A DNA stretch of 32,981 bases from a bacterium (lineage in GTDB: Bacteria; Planctomycetota; Planctomycetia; Gemmatales; Gemmataceae): assembly GCA_017308215.1 (NCBI GenBank), contig JAFKFQ010000414.1, positions 1 to 32,981 on the forward strand. Reading direction: 5' to 3'. A program made the position numbers and the translations under genes. Shown in pieces: positions 1 to 8,000 of this stretch. The notes beneath the pieces were generated by a model. The model was not told the DNA's origin. It did not search any database and saw nothing but the letters and a program-made list of their open reading frames with translations. Within the stretch, counting starts at the first letter, position 1. Every line of letters starts with the position of its first letter.

Positions 1-2
1 CG

Positions 3-143
3 ATGATCCGCAAGGTGGCGGTGTCGCTGACGCGGCGGGCGCCCGGGAAGCAGAGTGGGGTGACGAAGCGGCTTAAGGCCGGATGGGACGACGACTACAT
101 GCTGCAGGTACTACAAGGAATCCCAGCAGTCGTAGTGCGGTAG
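3..143 (+). CDS. ISAs1-family transposase, C-terminal fragment (cut by window edge)
   Basis: The frame is open from the window start and stops at TAG 141-143, giving about 46 residues. The visible piece reads ...VTKRLKAGWDDDYMLQVLQG..., which I recognise as the conserved C-terminal end of ISAs1-family (H-repeat type) DDE transposases, whose usual ending is KRLKAGWDxDYLLKVL. The catalytic residues lie upstream, outside the window. The sequence just after the stop ends in CCCTG at 148. ISAs1-family terminal repeats begin with CAGGG, so the element probably ends at 148, immediately before the nucleosidase remnant. I infer the family from the motif only; the rest of the element cannot be seen. 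Confidence 0.7.
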   Translation: MIRKVAVSLTRRAPGKQSGVTKRLKAGWDDDYMLQVLQGIPAVVVR

Positions 144-148
144 CCCTG
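141..148 (+). mobile_element. Predicted right end of the ISAs1-like element
   Basis: The bases tagccctg read CAGGGCTA on the complementary strand, the usual start of ISAs1-family inverted repeats. They overlap the transposase stop codon and abut the point where nucleosidase homology begins (about 149-155). The left end is outside the window, so neither the matching repeat nor a target duplication can be checked here. Confidence 0.4.
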
Positions 149-328
149 CGGGCCGTCGTGGCCCAGGTCTGCCACGAGTACGGTGTGCCGTGCGCCATCG
201 TCCGGACCATCTCCGACACCGCCGACGAGCAGGCCGCGGCGGCGTTCCCCAGGTTCGTCCGGGACGTGGCCAGCATCTACTCGCACGGCATCCTGCGCAA
301 CGTCTTGCGCGATCTCACGGATGACTGA
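149..328 (+). pseudogene. 5'-methylthioadenosine/S-adenosylhomocysteine nucleosidase, 3' remnant
   Basis: The frame reads VAQVCHEYGVP, then RTISDTADEQAA, then ASIYSHGIL before TGA 326-328, about 59 residues. This matches the C-terminal part of MTA/SAH nucleosidases, which hydrolyse the N-glycosidic bond of methylthioadenosine or S-adenosylhomocysteine. The ISDxAD segment holds the family's catalytic aspartate. A complete enzyme is about 230 residues, so roughly three quarters is missing. Upstream of about 149 the same frame is only transposase DNA read out of phase, so the gene is cut exactly at the predicted IS end. No start codon or ribosome site belongs to this piece and it is presumably inactive. 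The missing part may lie beyond the insertion element, outside the window. Confidence 0.7.
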
Positions 329-379
329 CCGGCAGAGGCCGCGTCACACGGGTGCGGGCGGCAACACTCACCCTCCTAG

Positions 380-592
380 TGGGTTGGCGGCGATCAGGTC
401 ACAGAAGTTTGTCCGGCGGAATCCCGGGCGACGATCGCGGTGGTCGAGGAGGCCGACCGGTTCGGGGGTCGGCTCCGGGCCGAGGCCGACCGGCTCGGGG
501 TGACGACCGCCGGGGCGGTGACGGTACTCGGGGACGGGGCCGAGTGGATCTGGAACCTGGCCGCCGAGCAAGCCCTGTGGGTCGCCGCCTGA
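380..592 (+). pseudogene. ISKra4-type transposase fragment
   Basis: An open stretch follows the in-frame TAG at 377-379 and runs to TGA 590-592. It contains EADRFGGRLRAEADRLG and then VTVLGDGAEWIWNLAAEQ, about 50 recognisable residues. The GDGAEWIWNLA segment is typical of the DDE core region of ISKra4-family transposases, around the second catalytic aspartate. Recognisable sequence stops at about 575, where the frame continues as ALWVAA and ends. Both the N-terminal and C-terminal parts are absent and no terminal repeats are seen, so this is a relic. The assignment rests on this one motif; a related DDE family is possible. Confidence 0.55.
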
Positions 593-857
593 GGAGTGCC
601 CCGACAAAAGCCACACCCGGCCGGCCCCGACCACCGCGCGGCGTTGTCCTCGCTGTCGCGAACCTCGGCGAGGGGCGTCCGGGATTGCTCCCACAGCCCG
701 TTCAAGGCGTGGTGGAGAAGGCAGGCGACGCACCCGCACGCCCAGCGGGCGCGGTAGTTCCGGCAGTCCGGCGGGGTGAGGTTGGGCCGGGCCGACTCGC
801 ACTGCTGCCGAATGACCAAGCGTTCGGCTATCCACGTAGTTGGGCCGCGGTCGATTC
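593..857. other. Gap with no confident gene; Cys-rich open minus-strand stretch
   Basis: Nothing here is confidently coding. On the minus strand a frame is open across about 594-840 and reads CRNYRARWACGCVACLLHH, then GCGFCRG, with six cysteines in about 70 residues. It lacks a convincing start and ribosome site, overlaps the kinase 3' end upstream, and runs out of phase through the transposase relic downstream. I do not recognise it. It may be part of the decayed transposon material or a chance frame in GC-rich DNA. Confidence 0.25.
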
Positions 858-2705
858 CTAATCGATCTCCAGATGACGCTGAATCCGACCCGTGTCTTGC
901 CACCACCGGGTGGCCAGGCTCTGATTCCAGCCAGACGAACAAGCGCACCTGCCCAGAGCCCGCTCCAAGCTCTCGTCGTCCACGAACCGGTCGGACGGAT
1001 TCTTGGCCAGACAGCGCAAGACCACGCGCTCCAAGTCCGCCGGAACGCCGGCGAGAACCTGGGAGGGGGGAACCACCGGGTCGCGATCGTGCGCCAGCAG
1101 CACCGCAAACTCACTCGCCCGGTCGAACGGCGGCCGGCCGGTCAGCAGGTAGTATGCGACCGCCCCGAGCGAGTAGATGTCGCTCCGCCGATCGACATTC
1201 GCTCCAGACGCCTGCTCCGGCGACATGTACAGGGGAGTGCCGACGATCTGCCCCTCCGCGCTCAACCCGGTTGCGAGCGGTGCCGTGGGCCGAACCAGTC
1301 CGAAGTCGAGCAACTTGGCCACGTCGTCTTCCTCGCCCCGGCGGGCGGCGAAGACGTTGGACGGCTTGACGTCGCGGTGGATCAGCCCGGCCGCATGCGC
1401 CTCGCTCAGTGCCCGGCAGACCTGCCGGAGCAGGTACACCACCCGCCCGGGCGGCAGCGGGCCGTGCCGCTCGACCAACTCCGCCAAGCTTAGCCCGGGC
1501 AGGTACTCCATGACGAAGTAGTACGTCCCGTCCGGCGTCCGACCGTAGTCGTAGACCTCGACCGTGTTCGGGTGCGACAGCGCCGCGGTCGCACGGACTT
1601 CCCGCTCGAACCGCGCGAGAGCCCTCGGATCCCCTACGCGGTCCGGGTGGATCAACTTCACGGCGCACGGGCGTTTCAGGAGCCTGTGCTCGGCCAGGTA
1701 GACCTCGCCCATGGCCCCGGCGCCGATCCGCCGGCGGAGGTGGTACTGGCCGATCTGGCGGGCCTCGATGACCTGCCGGCGCAAGCGGGAGATGGCGTGG
1801 GCACCGAACCCGCAGACGGCGACCAGGATGAGCAGGGCCATCGCGTCGAAGCTGAACTGCCAGATCGGGGGTGTCTCGCCATTCCCGATCTGTTTGGTGA
1901 GCCAGGCTACAGCATCGGGATGCCCGAGGTAGAGGACCGACAGGGTCGCGAAGGGGAGGACTGCGAGCGCCGCCGCCGCGAGGACGGCCCTGCGCCAGGT
2001 ACTTGGGACATGGAGCCCGGACGTGAGGATCAAGACGGCGGTGAGGAGGACGATGTTCTTCATGATCAGCTGCGCCGTTTGCACGTCGTCACGCAGTGAG
2101 AGGTTGAGCATGAGCCGGTACTGAACGATGGCGATCCGGCCCGCGACCAGAACGACCATCCCCAGTTTCAAGGCGCGGAGTCGTGCGGGCGAGACGGCCC
2201 AACGGGATGAGAGCATGACGAAGGCCGCCACAAGGCTCACGATGACGGTCGCGTCGAGGTAGTGCAGAGTGAGGTCGTCGTCGTGGAGGACGACGCACCT
2301 CCAGAAGGTCGCCATGGCCACGATCAGGATGTAGACCACCGGGAAGACGAGCAGTCGCGCCCTCGCTGCCGATTCGCCCTCGGAGCTTGGCTGGGGCCGT
2401 GAAACCGAGGCGATCGCCGGCCAGGGTAAGAAACTACTGCCGTAGGCGACGGCACCCGCAGAGCCCTGTCCGGGCGGACGGCTGCGTCCACCAGGGGGGT
2501 GCCAGATCCCGGTCTGGTCTCCAGCTGTTCGGGCCGGGAGATCTCGACCCTCGCGTTCGTCCCGGGCCAGCAGACGGCGGACCTCGGCGCATAGGTCATC
2601 GTCTCCGCCGCAGGTCCAGTGGAGCCAGGCCTCCCGCCGAACGGGGTCGAGCCGCCGCGCAGCATCGAGTAGCTCGTGAATCTGGCTCTGCCGTTCCGGC
2701 CTCAT
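858..2705 (-). CDS. Membrane Ser/Thr protein kinase with C-terminal catalytic domain
   Basis: The start at 2705 gives 615 residues and is preceded by a GGGAGGCGGG ribosome site; an upstream in-frame ATG (2738) lacks one. Residues 5-55 form a helical module shared with the WD40 kinase of this window. About six hydrophobic segments follow (near 118-139, 152-166, 180-197, 217-230, 240-260 and 287-305). The Hanks-type kinase domain spans about 319-585: glycine loop IGAGAMGEVY (from 327), lysine in AVK (350), HRDVKPSN (443-450), DFG (467-469) and SPEQ in place of APE. All catalytic residues are present, so it should phosphorylate Ser/Thr in the cytoplasm. The order is unusual: most bacterial kinases of this type put the kinase first and the sensor after a single membrane helix. 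The membrane part may be a sensor; its ligand is unknown. It stands alone, with a 323-bp gap upstream. Confidence 0.93.
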   Translation of the reverse strand: MRPERQSQIHELLDAARRLDPVRREAWLHWTCGGDDDLCAEVRRLLARDEREGRDLPARTAGDQTGIWHPPGGRSRPPGQGSAGAVAYGSSFLPWPAIASVSRPQPSSEGESAARARLLVFPVVYILIVAMATFWRCVVLHDDDLTLHYLDATVIVSLVAAFVMLSSRWAVSPARLRALKLGMVVLVAGRIAIVQYRLMLNLSLRDDVQTAQLIMKNIVLLTAVLILTSGLHVPSTWRRAVLAAAALAVLPFATLSVLYLGHPDAVAWLTKQIGNGETPPIWQFSFDAMALLILVAVCGFGAHAISRLRRQVIEARQIGQYHLRRRIGAGAMGEVYLAEHRLLKRPCAVKLIHPDRVGDPRALARFEREVRATAALSHPNTVEVYDYGRTPDGTYYFVMEYLPGLSLAELVERHGPLPPGRVVYLLRQVCRALSEAHAAGLIHRDVKPSNVFAARRGEEDDVAKLLDFGLVRPTAPLATGLSAEGQIVGTPLYMSPEQASGANVDRRSDIYSLGAVAYYLLTGRPPFDRASEFAVLLAHDRDPVVPPSQVLAGVPADLERVVLRCLAKNPSDRFVDDESLERALGRCACSSGWNQSLATRWWQDTGRIQRHLEID

Positions 2706-3028
2706 CCCGCCTCCCTCAGTGAGCCCCGAGCCGCACAAGTGATTTCGAAGTTACCCCGCGGATTGCTTACCGCCGCGACGAGATCGGGGCCGGTCAGGTC
2801 GGGCCCCATTGGGGCGGCGAGGATCGGGTGTTCGATCCCCAGCGTATCGCACAGTGCGGTTTTCATGAAGTCCCTTCGGGCTCACGAATGACGTCGAATG
2901 ACTCCCCAGATCGTCTCGCTTCCCGCCCACACTCATCCTGGGAGAGACGTGGGACACCAACCGGCCAATCAGTCGGAGCCGCGTGGGACCGACGGACCGT
3001 GTTCTGGCGCGTGGGCCACCGCCCCACA
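2706..3028. other. Intergenic region, no gene seen
   Basis: These 323 bp separate the 3' end of the AraC-type gene from the start of the membrane kinase; both are on the minus strand. A 92-codon minus-strand open frame exists (2751-3029) but reads as low-information Arg/Pro/Gly sequence with no family resemblance, so I reject it. The promoter of the kinase gene presumably lies here near 2710-2800, but no clear -35/-10 pair was found. Confidence 0.5.
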
Positions 3029-3982
3029 CTACTCACACGGCTTCTCGGCGGGCCTTGCGACCGTTAGGCGGTTCTTGCGGGGCACCCGGAACTGCCCCGG
3101 GGTGACGCCGACGAGTCGCTTGAAGTGGCGGGTGAACTGGCTCTGGTCCGAGAAGCCGACGTGCAAGGCGACCTCTGCCAGGGACTGATTGCCGCGGACT
3201 TGCAGCATCTGCTTGGCCCGCTCGACACGGCGGGTGATGACGTATTGATGTGGGGGCATCCCCGTTGCCCGCTTGAACTGGCGGGCAAAGTGGAAGGGGC
3301 TCACGCCGGCGATGGCAGCCATCTCGTCCAGGCTCGGGCCAGCGTCCAGATGTTCCTCCACGAACTCGATCACGGCCCGGAGCTTTTCCCGCGGGAGGGG
3401 ATCGTCCGCCCGACGGTCCGAGAGGCGGGGGGCGGAGGCGTTGCGGATCAGGTGGACGGCGAGCAGGTTGGCCAGGGACTCGGTGGCTAGCCGATCCCCA
3501 ACGGCGTCGGTCGTCAACTCGTCATTCACCGCCAGCATCGCGGCCCGCAGTGGCGGGAGGTCCAGTCCGTCGAGCGGGGGGATGGACGCACGCACGGGGT
3601 CGAGATCGAATGCCTCGGCGGCGACCCGTGCGACGAGCCCCGGCTCCAGGAAGACGTGCAGGGAGTCTGACCGAGTGCTCCAGCGCCACCAGGCCGGTGT
3701 TCCGGCTGGCACTACCAGGACCGAGCCGGCGCGCGGCGGAACGAGCCGGGTGACGCCGTCGCACCGCAGTTCGAACTCCGCGGGGGTATTGATGAAGAGG
3801 ACGAGCGAGAGGTGAGTCAAGGGCGGCTGGAGCGCCCCGTTGGGGGGCTGGTAACGGTAGCGAAGCGCCTCCAGGCCCACCCACCGCCGCCGGTCGCTCG
3901 CTGCGAACGGCTCGCCCGGGAATTGCTTGATGAGTTCGAGCGGGCTGATCAGGCCGCCGACTTCTGGCTCTCGCGGTTGCAT
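3029..3982 (-). CDS. AraC-family transcriptional regulator
   Basis: The protein is 317 residues, the normal size for the family. The start at 3982 has a strong GGGGAGGG site about 6 bases upstream; a longer open frame up to 4252 has no such site and reads as Arg-rich out-of-phase sequence. The N-terminal half (about 1-150) looks like a cupin-type effector-binding domain, with SVLVVPAGTPAWW. The C-terminal AraC/XylS DNA-binding domain spans about 199-299: first helix-turn-helix around SLDEMAAIAGVSPFHFARQFK, second around SLAEVALHVGFSDQSQFTR, then the family signature FKRLVGVTPGQFR. It lies downstream of the SnoaL-like gene with a perfect inverted repeat in the 125-bp gap and may control it. 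Part of its 3' end is duplicated at about 4770-4893. A weak TTGACT box sits at 4030-4035 without a convincing -10 box. Confidence 0.93.
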   Translation of the reverse strand: MQPREPEVGGLISPLELIKQFPGEPFAASDRRRWVGLEALRYRYQPPNGALQPPLTHLSLVLFINTPAEFELRCDGVTRLVPPRAGSVLVVPAGTPAWWRWSTRSDSLHVFLEPGLVARVAAEAFDLDPVRASIPPLDGLDLPPLRAAMLAVNDELTTDAVGDRLATESLANLLAVHLIRNASAPRLSDRRADDPLPREKLRAVIEFVEEHLDAGPSLDEMAAIAGVSPFHFARQFKRATGMPPHQYVITRRVERAKQMLQVRGNQSLAEVALHVGFSDQSQFTRHFKRLVGVTPGQFRVPRKNRLTVARPAEKPCE

Positions 3983-4047
3983 CACGTCCCTCCCCGTCCC
4001 GAGTCCGGGCAAGCGCCACCCCTTACACCAGTCAAGTGTGACGCCAG

Positions 4048-4096
4048 CGGGATCGCCCGGCGCCCCGCGCCGGTTCCGGTGCACCGGGCGATCCCG
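4048..4096. promoter_or_regulatory. Perfect 13-bp inverted repeat between SnoaL-like and AraC genes
   Basis: The arms cgggatcgcccgg (4048-4060) and ccgggcgatcccg (4084-4096) are exact reverse complements separated by 23 bp. The first base beyond the SnoaL-like stop is only 11 bp away. In RNA it would form a strong GC-rich hairpin, so a terminator or attenuator between the two genes is possible, but no T-run follows on the minus strand. As DNA it could be a dimeric regulator site ahead of the AraC gene. Which role is right cannot be told from sequence. Confidence 0.5.
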
Positions 4097-4107
4097 TCGT
4101 CCGCGAA

Positions 4108-4644
4108 TCACCGACTGCCGTTCCGCCCACGACGGATGAGCTCGTTCATCGGTTGTGTGGGGTTCTGTACTTGCGCGGCGGTCTCGCCGCCGCGAACCGG
4201 CAGCGTTCGATCCAGTAGGCCGACCTGGACGAGCACCGACGCCTGGTCCCAATAGAGGTGCTCGTGCGCGAGCTTGTCGCCCTCAAACTGCACGATGACG
4301 ACGAAGGGCAGTACCACGCGCTTGCCGGTCGGCTCGACGCCGGGCAGGATCCAGTCCATTTGGATCGAGTGCGTGAAGCGCATGATCAATTCGTCGACGA
4401 CCCGGCCCTGCCCGATGGTACGAGAGACGCTCACCATCTCGATGTCCGGCGGGATCTGGTTCAGGAAGTGGTTGGCGTAGAAGTCGTGCAGTTCGACGCG
4501 CCCGCGGGCGCCGATCATCAGCGGGACCACGTTGACGTGGGGATCCTCCGTCATCGTCGCAAGCGCCTCATCAGCGCTCTTCGCGTCGAACTCCGAAGCC
4601 AGGTGCTGATCCCAGGCGCTCGATAGGGTTCCTTCGGATTCCAT
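4108..4644 (-). CDS. SnoaL-like / NTF2-like fold protein
   Basis: The protein is 178 residues starting at 4644, with GAGGAG about 9 bases upstream; the longer frame up to 4977 is rejected because it reads through the AraC relic. The sequence fits the SnoaL-like branch of the NTF2 fold: a conical alpha+beta domain of about 140 residues, with RGRVELHDFYANHFL (46-60) and the conserved end AHEHLYWDQASVLVQVGLLD (126-145). Members include small cyclases, isomerases and many uncharacterised proteins. I cannot name a substrate. No signal peptide or membrane segment is seen, so it is probably cytoplasmic. The tail after about 150 is variable and polar. It lies 125 bp upstream of the AraC gene on the same strand, a common regulator-target layout. 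Confidence 0.85.
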   Translation of the reverse strand: MESEGTLSSAWDQHLASEFDAKSADEALATMTEDPHVNVVPLMIGARGRVELHDFYANHFLNQIPPDIEMVSVSRTIGQGRVVDELIMRFTHSIQMDWILPGVEPTGKRVVLPFVVIVQFEGDKLAHEHLYWDQASVLVQVGLLDRTLPVRGGETAAQVQNPTQPMNELIRRGRNGSR

Positions 4645-4769
4645 CTTAATCAACTCCTCAGGGCGAATCACGAAGTCGGCCGGGTTTCCACCGGCGGAGC
4701 TCGGGCGACACGCTCGATCCGGATGGAATGGTAGATGGCTTGCGGTCCGGCTTCTTGGAGCGACTTGCT

Positions 4770-4959
4770 GTCCGTTAGGCGGTTCTTGCGGGCATCCAGA
4801 ACTGCCCCGGGGTGACGCCGACGAGGCGCTTGAAGTAGCGGCATAGCTTGTCTGGTCCGAGAACCCGGCATACAAGGCGACTTTCGCCAGGGAGTGGTCC
4901 GTGCCCAGTGGGGTGGGTCTGCACTTCCAGCCGCGCAAGCGGTACGCCCGACGGGCGGT
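4770..4959 (-). pseudogene. AraC-family regulator C-terminal relic (partial duplicate of 3061-3187)
   Basis: The minus strand reads SLAKVALYAGFSDQ, then only after a frame change RYFKRLVGVTPGQF, matching SLAEVALHVGFSDQ and RHFKRLVGVTPGQF of the intact regulator. At the DNA level, 4771-4893 aligns closely with 3061-3187, including an identical ccgttaggcggttcttgcgg. Relative to the intact gene there is at least one frameshift just after GFSDQ and another small deletion near the 3' end, where the frame stops at once with TAA. Only the second helix-turn-helix and the tail remain; the effector domain and first helix-turn-helix are gone. It sits immediately upstream of the SnoaL-like gene. Confidence 0.8.
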
Positions 4960-5006
4960 TCTAGGCTGTCGCCTCAAGACTGGAATGAAGATCGAGATCT
5001 GCTTGT

Positions 5007-5025
5007 CACAAACGGTAACTTTGTG
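5007..5025. terminator. Weak hairpin downstream of the WD40 kinase gene
   Basis: CACAAA (5007-5012) and TTTGTG (5020-5025) can pair around a 7-base loop, 43 bp past the kinase stop codon. It stands out as an AT-rich element in GC-rich surroundings, but the stem is only 6 bp and has no following T-run, so a terminator role is a guess. Confidence 0.2.
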
Positions 5026-5067
5026 GGGTGGCGGTTGCGAGCGGGTGTCGGGTGGCGCTACTTTCCA

Positions 5068-8000
5068 CTACCACACCCGCACGGACGGGGTGCGACCTGC
5101 CAAGGCCAGCCACAACCCGTCGGGGCTGAAGGCAAGCGCGAACAGCTCCTCAGCGCTTCCCCGCAGCATCAGCAACTGCTTGCCGGTGGCGGCGTCCCAA
5201 AGACACACCATCCCGTCGTGGTCGACGGACGCCAGTCGGGCCCCACCCGGGCTGAACGCCACACAACTGACCAACCCCGTGTGTCCGACCAGTGTCTGCG
5301 CCACCCGCCCGGCCTCCACGTCCCAAACCCGCAGCATGTAGTCGTCGCCGCCCGAAACCAATCGGCCGTCCGGACCGAAGACCACACCGTTGACCGCCCC
5401 CTTGTGTCCCGTCAGTTTCCGGAGCAACTCGCCACTCTCCGCATCCCACACGCGCACGGTACGGTCTTCCCCCGCCGACGCGACCCGCTTCCCGTCCGGG
5501 CTGAACGCCACCCCGCGGGCGCTCCCGACGTGCCCGTCCCCGCCGCGCTTGGGTAGCGCGAACACTTCCCGCCCGTCGGCCACGTCCCAGATCCGAACGA
5601 TACCGTCCCGACCGGCCGACGCGAGCCGCCGGCCGTTGGGGTGGAACGCCACCCCTAACATGCTGCCAGGGGTGTGCCCGTTCAACGTGCGTAGCGGGCG
5701 GCCGTCGATGGCATCCCAGAGCCGAATGTGCCCGTCGTCACCTGCGGACGCGAGCGCGTCGCCGGTGGGGCTGAACGCCACCCCGCGAACGGTTTTCGTG
5801 TGTTCGCGCCGGTCGGCGATCTTCTTGCCGCCGAACGCTTCCCACAGGTGGACGGACCGGTCCATGCCGCCCGACGCGACCCGCTGCCCGTCCGGGCTGA
5901 ACGCCACCGCGAGGACGGCTTTCGTGTGCCCCTGGAGCGGGGGCGGCGAACTCGGCGAGTGCCGTTGCCACACCCGGACGACCGGGGTTACCGCGGCCGC
6001 GACCCGCGCCCCGTCCGGGCTGAACGCCACGCTCTTGATCTCGGCCGAGTGTGCCACGAGCGCGACCTCCGCGCCGTCGTCGGCCCGCCAGATGCGCACG
6101 GTCCGGTCTCGACTTCCGGAGACCACATGGGTGCCGTCGGGGCTGAACGCGACACCCCAGACCATTTCCCGGTGGCCGGTAAAGGTCGCAACCGGCATCC
6201 CGGTCTTCGCGTCCCAGACGCGGGCCGTGTGATCGCGACCGGCCGTGGCCAGGCGGTTTCCGTCCGGGCTGAACGTCACGTCGTGCACGTACCCGGTGTG
6301 GCCTACCAGCTGAAGCAGGAACGTGCCGTCGGCGGCGTTCCAGACGCGAGCCATCCCGTCGGCACCGGCCGAAGCGAGGAAGCGACCGTCGGGGCTGAAG
6401 GCCACAGCCATGACCATTTCCGGGTGGGCGCCCGACTTGTCATATTTTTTCTCACCCGTGTGCGAGTCCCACACATGAATCGCACCGCTCCACCCGCCGG
6501 AGGCCAGCCACCGGCCGTCTGGACTGAAGGCCAGCCCTTCGACCCTGGTCGCCCCCCACCAGTGGCACAACTCGGTGCCGGTCGCCACGTCCCATACCCG
6601 GACCTGCCCGTCCATCCCGCTGGAGGCGAGGCGCTGGTTGTCGGGGCTGAAACACACACATGACGACTCGTCTTGGTGTGCCTTCAGGACGTGGATCTGC
6701 CGGCCGTCGGCCCCGTCCCACACGATCACCGTGCCGTGCCCACCCGCGCAGGCCAGGAACTTGCCGTTCGGGCTGTACGTTACGTCGGTGAGGTAGCCGG
6801 TGGGTCCGTCCAGCGTCCGCATTTCGGGGTAGGCCTTGCGCCGCAGGAAGTGCCATTCGAAGCCGCGCAGGTCTTCGTCGCCGGGGCCGCCGCGGGCCGC
6901 CTCGTCCAGCAAACCCCGCATCACGGTCGCCTGCCCCTGTTCCCAGGCCCGCAGGGTGAGTCGGACGTTGGCGAGGTACAGGTTCCGGCGGGCGTCGCGG
7001 CGGTTCTCCTCGGCCCGCGCCAGGTTCATCTCGGCCAGTGCGCGGTTCGTCTCGGCCTGAGCCCGGGCCGCGGCCTCGTCCCGGGTCTTGTCCTCGGCCA
7101 GCCGACGCTGTTCAGCCTCCTCGAGGGCGAACCACGTCGTCCCGATCATCCCGACGACGAGCGCCGCCACGACCCCGGCCGCCCCGGCCACCAGCGGCTT
7201 GTGCCGCCGGGCGAACTTGCGGAGCAGGTACGCCGCCGACGGCGGCCGCGCCCGGATTGGCTCGTGGCTCAGGTGGCGGCGGACGTCGGCCGCCAACTCG
7301 TCGGCCGATGCGTACCGCCGCGTCCGGTCCTTCTCCAGCGCCGTCGCCACGATCGTCTCGACGTCGCCCCGGAGCGACCGGCAGACCGACCCGAGTGACG
7401 ACGGGTCCTGGTCGCGGATCACCCGCGCCGCCTCGGGCAGCGGCAGGCCGGCCAGGTCGTAGGGGAGTTGGTCGGCGAGCAGTTCGAAGAGGAGCACTCC
7501 GAGGGCGTACACGTCCGCCCGACGGTCCACGAGGGCGGGGTCGCCCGCGAGTTGCTCGGGGCTCATGTAGTTGAGTGTGCCGACGATCTGGCCGGCTTCT
7601 GTCCGGCTCGCCGTCGTGCGGAAGTCGGCGTCGGTGGCGCGGGCTACTCCGAAGTCGAGCACCTTCGGCTGCCCGGTTCCGTCCACGAGAATGTTGCCAG
7701 GCTTGAGGTCGCGGTGGATGACGCCCCGGTCGTGCGCGTGCTGAACAGCGTCGCACACTCGGGCGAACAGCCCGAGGCGGGCGGGAACATCCAGGGCACG
7801 CTGGCGGACGTACCGGTCCAGGCTGACGCCCGCGACCAGTTCCATCACGAAGTACGGCTGGCCGTCCGCGGTCAGCCCGGCTTCGTAGACCTGGGCAATG
7901 CCGGGGTGCTGGAGCCGGCCCAGGATTTGGGCCTCGTGGGTGAACCGCCGGACGAGCCCGGGGGTGGACACCCCCGGGCGTATCACTTTCAGCGCGACGG

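Noticed and set aside
2751..3029. 92-codon minus-strand frame in the gap
   Set aside because: Low-information Arg/Pro/Gly translation, no ribosome site, no recognisable family.
3983..4252. N-terminal extension of the AraC regulator
   Set aside because: The extension is Arg-rich, crosses the inverted repeat and the end of the SnoaL gene, and has no ribosome site, whereas 3982 has a strong one.
4945..4957. CGCCCG-A-CGGGCG palindrome
   Set aside because: The one-base loop cannot form a normal hairpin, and it lies at the edge of the AraC relic.
4645..4977. N-terminal extension of the SnoaL-like protein
   Set aside because: It is read through the AraC relic, partly out of phase; the ATG at 4644 has GAGGAG upstream.
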